Source: ChocPot-Mid sp043804925 (GTDB lineage: Bacteria > Bacteroidota > Ignavibacteria > Kapaibacteriales > UBA2268). From it: DNA of 64,000 nucleotides. The translations under genes were made by a program, and so were the position numbers. The stretch lies in assembly GCA_043804925.1 (NCBI GenBank), contig JAZDIP010000007.1, positions 43,537-107,536 on the forward strand. Direction: 5' to 3'. Below are positions 62,443-64,000 of this stretch, in pieces. The notes beneath the pieces are model-generated. The model did not search any database. It was given only the letters and a program-made list of their open reading frames with translations, and had not been told where the DNA came from. The first letter of the stretch is position 1. The number at the start of each line of letters is the position of its first letter.

Positions 62443-63303
62443 ATGCAAAGATTTCTTAAATTCGTTAAAGTATATAAGGAATACTTCACATTTGTTTTAC
62501 TTGTGATAGCATCACTTTACCTCATTTCAGTAGGTGACATAACCCGTTTAGGCGGCTTCCGCACGGTTGTAATAGGAAGTATCGGTTGGCTTCAGGATAT
62601 GTTTTCATGGATACCCGATACCGGAGCTTTGCAAACAGAAAATAAAGCCCTTCGTGATTTGAATCTTCAACTCTCAAATGAAGTAATCAAAATGAGAACT
62701 GCAATCATAGAAAATCAAAAACTCCGGGAAATGGTCAGTTTACGAGGGGAGATGGAATATGATGTCATTACTGCAGAAGTTGTCGGTAAAACTATCATTG
62801 AAACCATAAATTACTACACATTAAACAAAGGTTATGATGACGGTATATATGAAGGAATGACTGTTCGAAGTGATGCCGGCTTGGTTGGTGTAATATCCGG
62901 TTCAACGAGAAATTATTCTCTTGTCGAGTTAATCAGTAATAAAAATGTAAAAATCGCCGCTTTATTGCAAAGGAGCAGATATGACGGTATTGTAGAATGG
63001 GAGGGAGGCGAATATTTTCAACTGAAAAATATTCCCAAATCTTACGATGTTAGAAGAGGAGACACGATTGTTACATCGAATTACAGTAATAAATATCCAA
63101 AGAACATTCCTTTGGGGTACGTAATTTCAAAACGTGAACTACCGGGAGATATTTACGCAAGGATAAACATCAAACCTTTTGCGAACTTCCTAACATTAGA
63201 GCAGGTCTTTGTCTTGAAATATATTTCGGATCCGGAAAGATTGAAATTGATAAACCAAATTGATTATAAACTACAACTTAGAAAGAATGCGGCATCATAT
63301 TAA
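62443..63303 (+). CDS. mreC: Rod-shape-determining protein MreC
   Basis: A 286-residue bitopic protein: cytoplasmic N-terminus, one span (about 15-30), a coiled coil (ALQTENKALRDLNLQLSNEV, about 65-100) and the MreC beta domains, with VITAEVVGK, NYYTLNKGYDDGIYEGM and RSDAGLVGVISG. It links MreB to the periplasmic cell-wall synthases. Seventy-six bp after mreB and 12 bp before mreD, on one operon. Confidence 0.93.
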   Translation: MQRFLKFVKVYKEYFTFVLLVIASLYLISVGDITRLGGFRTVVIGSIGWLQDMFSWIPDTGALQTENKALRDLNLQLSNEVIKMRTAIIENQKLREMVSLRGEMEYDVITAEVVGKTIIETINYYTLNKGYDDGIYEGMTVRSDAGLVGVISGSTRNYSLVELISNKNVKIAALLQRSRYDGIVEWEGGEYFQLKNIPKSYDVRRGDTIVTSNYSNKYPKNIPLGYVISKRELPGDIYARINIKPFANFLTLEQVFVLKYISDPERLKLINQIDYKLQLRKNAASY

Positions 63304-63315
63304 GCCGGAGAAATT

Positions 63316-63846
63316 ATGCTGGTAACATACGAAACAAGTAAAAAGAAAAATGAAATAAGAAAGTATGCAGTTTTTTCTTTGATTGCCATTCTAACAGGGC
63401 TTTTTCAAGTTATCCTGGTTAAGTTTTTCTCTATCGGAGGCATAACTCCCGATTTGTTGCTTATTATATGTGTTTGGTTTGTATTGTCGGAAGGGCAGTT
63501 TAAAGGATTGATATTTGCATTTACGGTGGGTGTTTTTTTTGATATAATATCCTTAGATATCATCGGGACAAATGCACTTGCCAAGATTACTGCCTCTTTA
63601 ATTGCGGGTTGGTTTTATGGTGAGAATAAAATCAACAGAAATCTTGGAACATATAGATTTATTATTATCGTATTTATTACTTCATTTTTTCATAATATAT
63701 TATACTATTTCATACATATTGAATTCAGCGAAATTTCATTTTTTCCATTTTTCTTTAAGTATGGAATTGCCATATCTGCCTACACATCAATCATAGCATT
63801 AATACCTATGCTGGCAAGAGTGAAAAGGAACGAATTAATCCGATGA
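63316..63846 (+). CDS. mreD: Rod-shape-determining protein MreD
   Basis: A 176-residue inner-membrane protein with five to six hydrophobic spans, typical of MreD: VFSLIAILTGLFQVILVKFF, TPDLLLIICVWFVLSEGQ, GLIFAFTVGVFFDIISLD. The order after mreC and the GGAGA ribosome-binding site at 63304-63308 support the start. MreD is the membrane partner of MreC in the elongasome; the next genes, beyond the window, are usually mrdA and mrdB. Confidence 0.9.
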   Translation: MLVTYETSKKKNEIRKYAVFSLIAILTGLFQVILVKFFSIGGITPDLLLIICVWFVLSEGQFKGLIFAFTVGVFFDIISLDIIGTNALAKITASLIAGWFYGENKINRNLGTYRFIIIVFITSFFHNILYYFIHIEFSEISFFPFFFKYGIAISAYTSIIALIPMLARVKRNELIR

Positions 63847-63906
63847 TTAATCTTTATATTTAGTTAACGGTGAAAAAGTCCGTAAGTATCAGCAATGGTA
63901 ATAAGT

Positions 63907-63915
63907 TGTGGATAA
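63907..63915 (-). other. Single DnaA-box-like site
   Basis: TGTGGATAA on the plus strand is the reverse complement of TTATCCACA, the consensus DnaA box. It is the only one I noticed nearby, in the 154-bp terminal stretch after mreD. An ATG at 63988 (MLKQ...) may open the next gene, which the window cuts off. Confidence 0.25.
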
Positions 63916-64000
63916 ATTATACTTGATAAAATTGCAAGGTTTTCGTAATTTTGTATAAAATTCTTGCAATATTTGTATGGTATAATTATGTTAAAACAGG

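Noticed and set aside
63907..63915. Replication origin, because of a consensus DnaA box
   Set aside because: Only one box was seen and no AT-rich unwinding region, dnaA or dnaN accompanies it within the window.

Overview
The window is AT-rich and gene-dense. It looks like the chromosome of a Gram-negative member of the Bacteroidota/FCB group (Bacteroidota, Ignavibacteria or Kapabacteria-like; I cannot place it more precisely). The evidence is six large exported proteins ending in type IX secretion (T9SS) sorting domains, several lipoproteins, pyruvate:ferredoxin oxidoreductase, a GWxTD-domain protein, and promoters of the Bacteroidota form TTG-N19..21-TAnnTTTG. I saw no tRNA, rRNA, insertion sequence or CRISPR array.

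Layout. 1-2.5 kb: end of a thiolase and a fused hydroxyacyl-CoA dehydrogenase/enoyl-CoA hydratase (beta-oxidation type). 2.6-6.1 kb: a HicAB toxin-antitoxin pair, a small secreted protein interrupted by TGA, an exported proline iminopeptidase, a YD-repeat lipoprotein and the tail of a lost outer-membrane protein. 6.1-16.4 kb: central metabolism and translation on the minus strand (dihydroorotate-dehydrogenase-like flavoprotein, PFOR, ABC-F ATPase, malic enzyme-phosphotransacetylase, L33). 16.5-24.2 kb: two T9SS cargo proteins, one a subtilase preceded by a lipoprotein that resembles only its propeptide; then an NSS sodium symporter with two tandem tiny membrane subunits. 24.3-35.6 kb: ARPP-1-like protein, putative abortive-infection protein, two very large propeller T9SS proteins, a frameshifted HicB, a SIMPL protein and a C45-like hydrolase. 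35.7-41.1 kb: a B12 uptake operon behind a consensus promoter and a cobalamin riboswitch, encoding two propeller lipoproteins, a TonB-dependent receptor and a third lipoprotein. 41.1-43.9 kb: uvrA.

43.9-49.7 kb is an accessory island: a three-gene phage-replication-like operon on the minus strand, two near-identical 18-bp palindromic operators, an orphan gene, and a single-chain type IIG restriction-modification enzyme. 50-55.7 kb: STAS protein, endonuclease/phosphatase lipoprotein, proline dehydrogenase, reprolysin-like T9SS metalloprotease and thymidylate kinase. 55.8-64 kb: ispF, a sensor histidine kinase, ruvX, a GWxTD protein, a small cysteine-containing membrane protein, and mreB-mreC-mreD.

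Intergenic DNA is full of short repeated 'phrases': GACTAAC heptamers, GGGAAAA runs, CTCTGTG blocks, ATCCC-N-GGGAT palindromes and a TCATCCTTCG...CTCAGGATGAC palindrome. One copy of the last lies in frame inside the ABC-F gene. The items I consider most worth following up are the propeptide-like lipoprotein/subtilase pair, the tandem MetS-like peptides, the four-way-junction RNA after the B12 riboswitch, the paired operators in the island, and the repeat captured inside the ABC-F protein.
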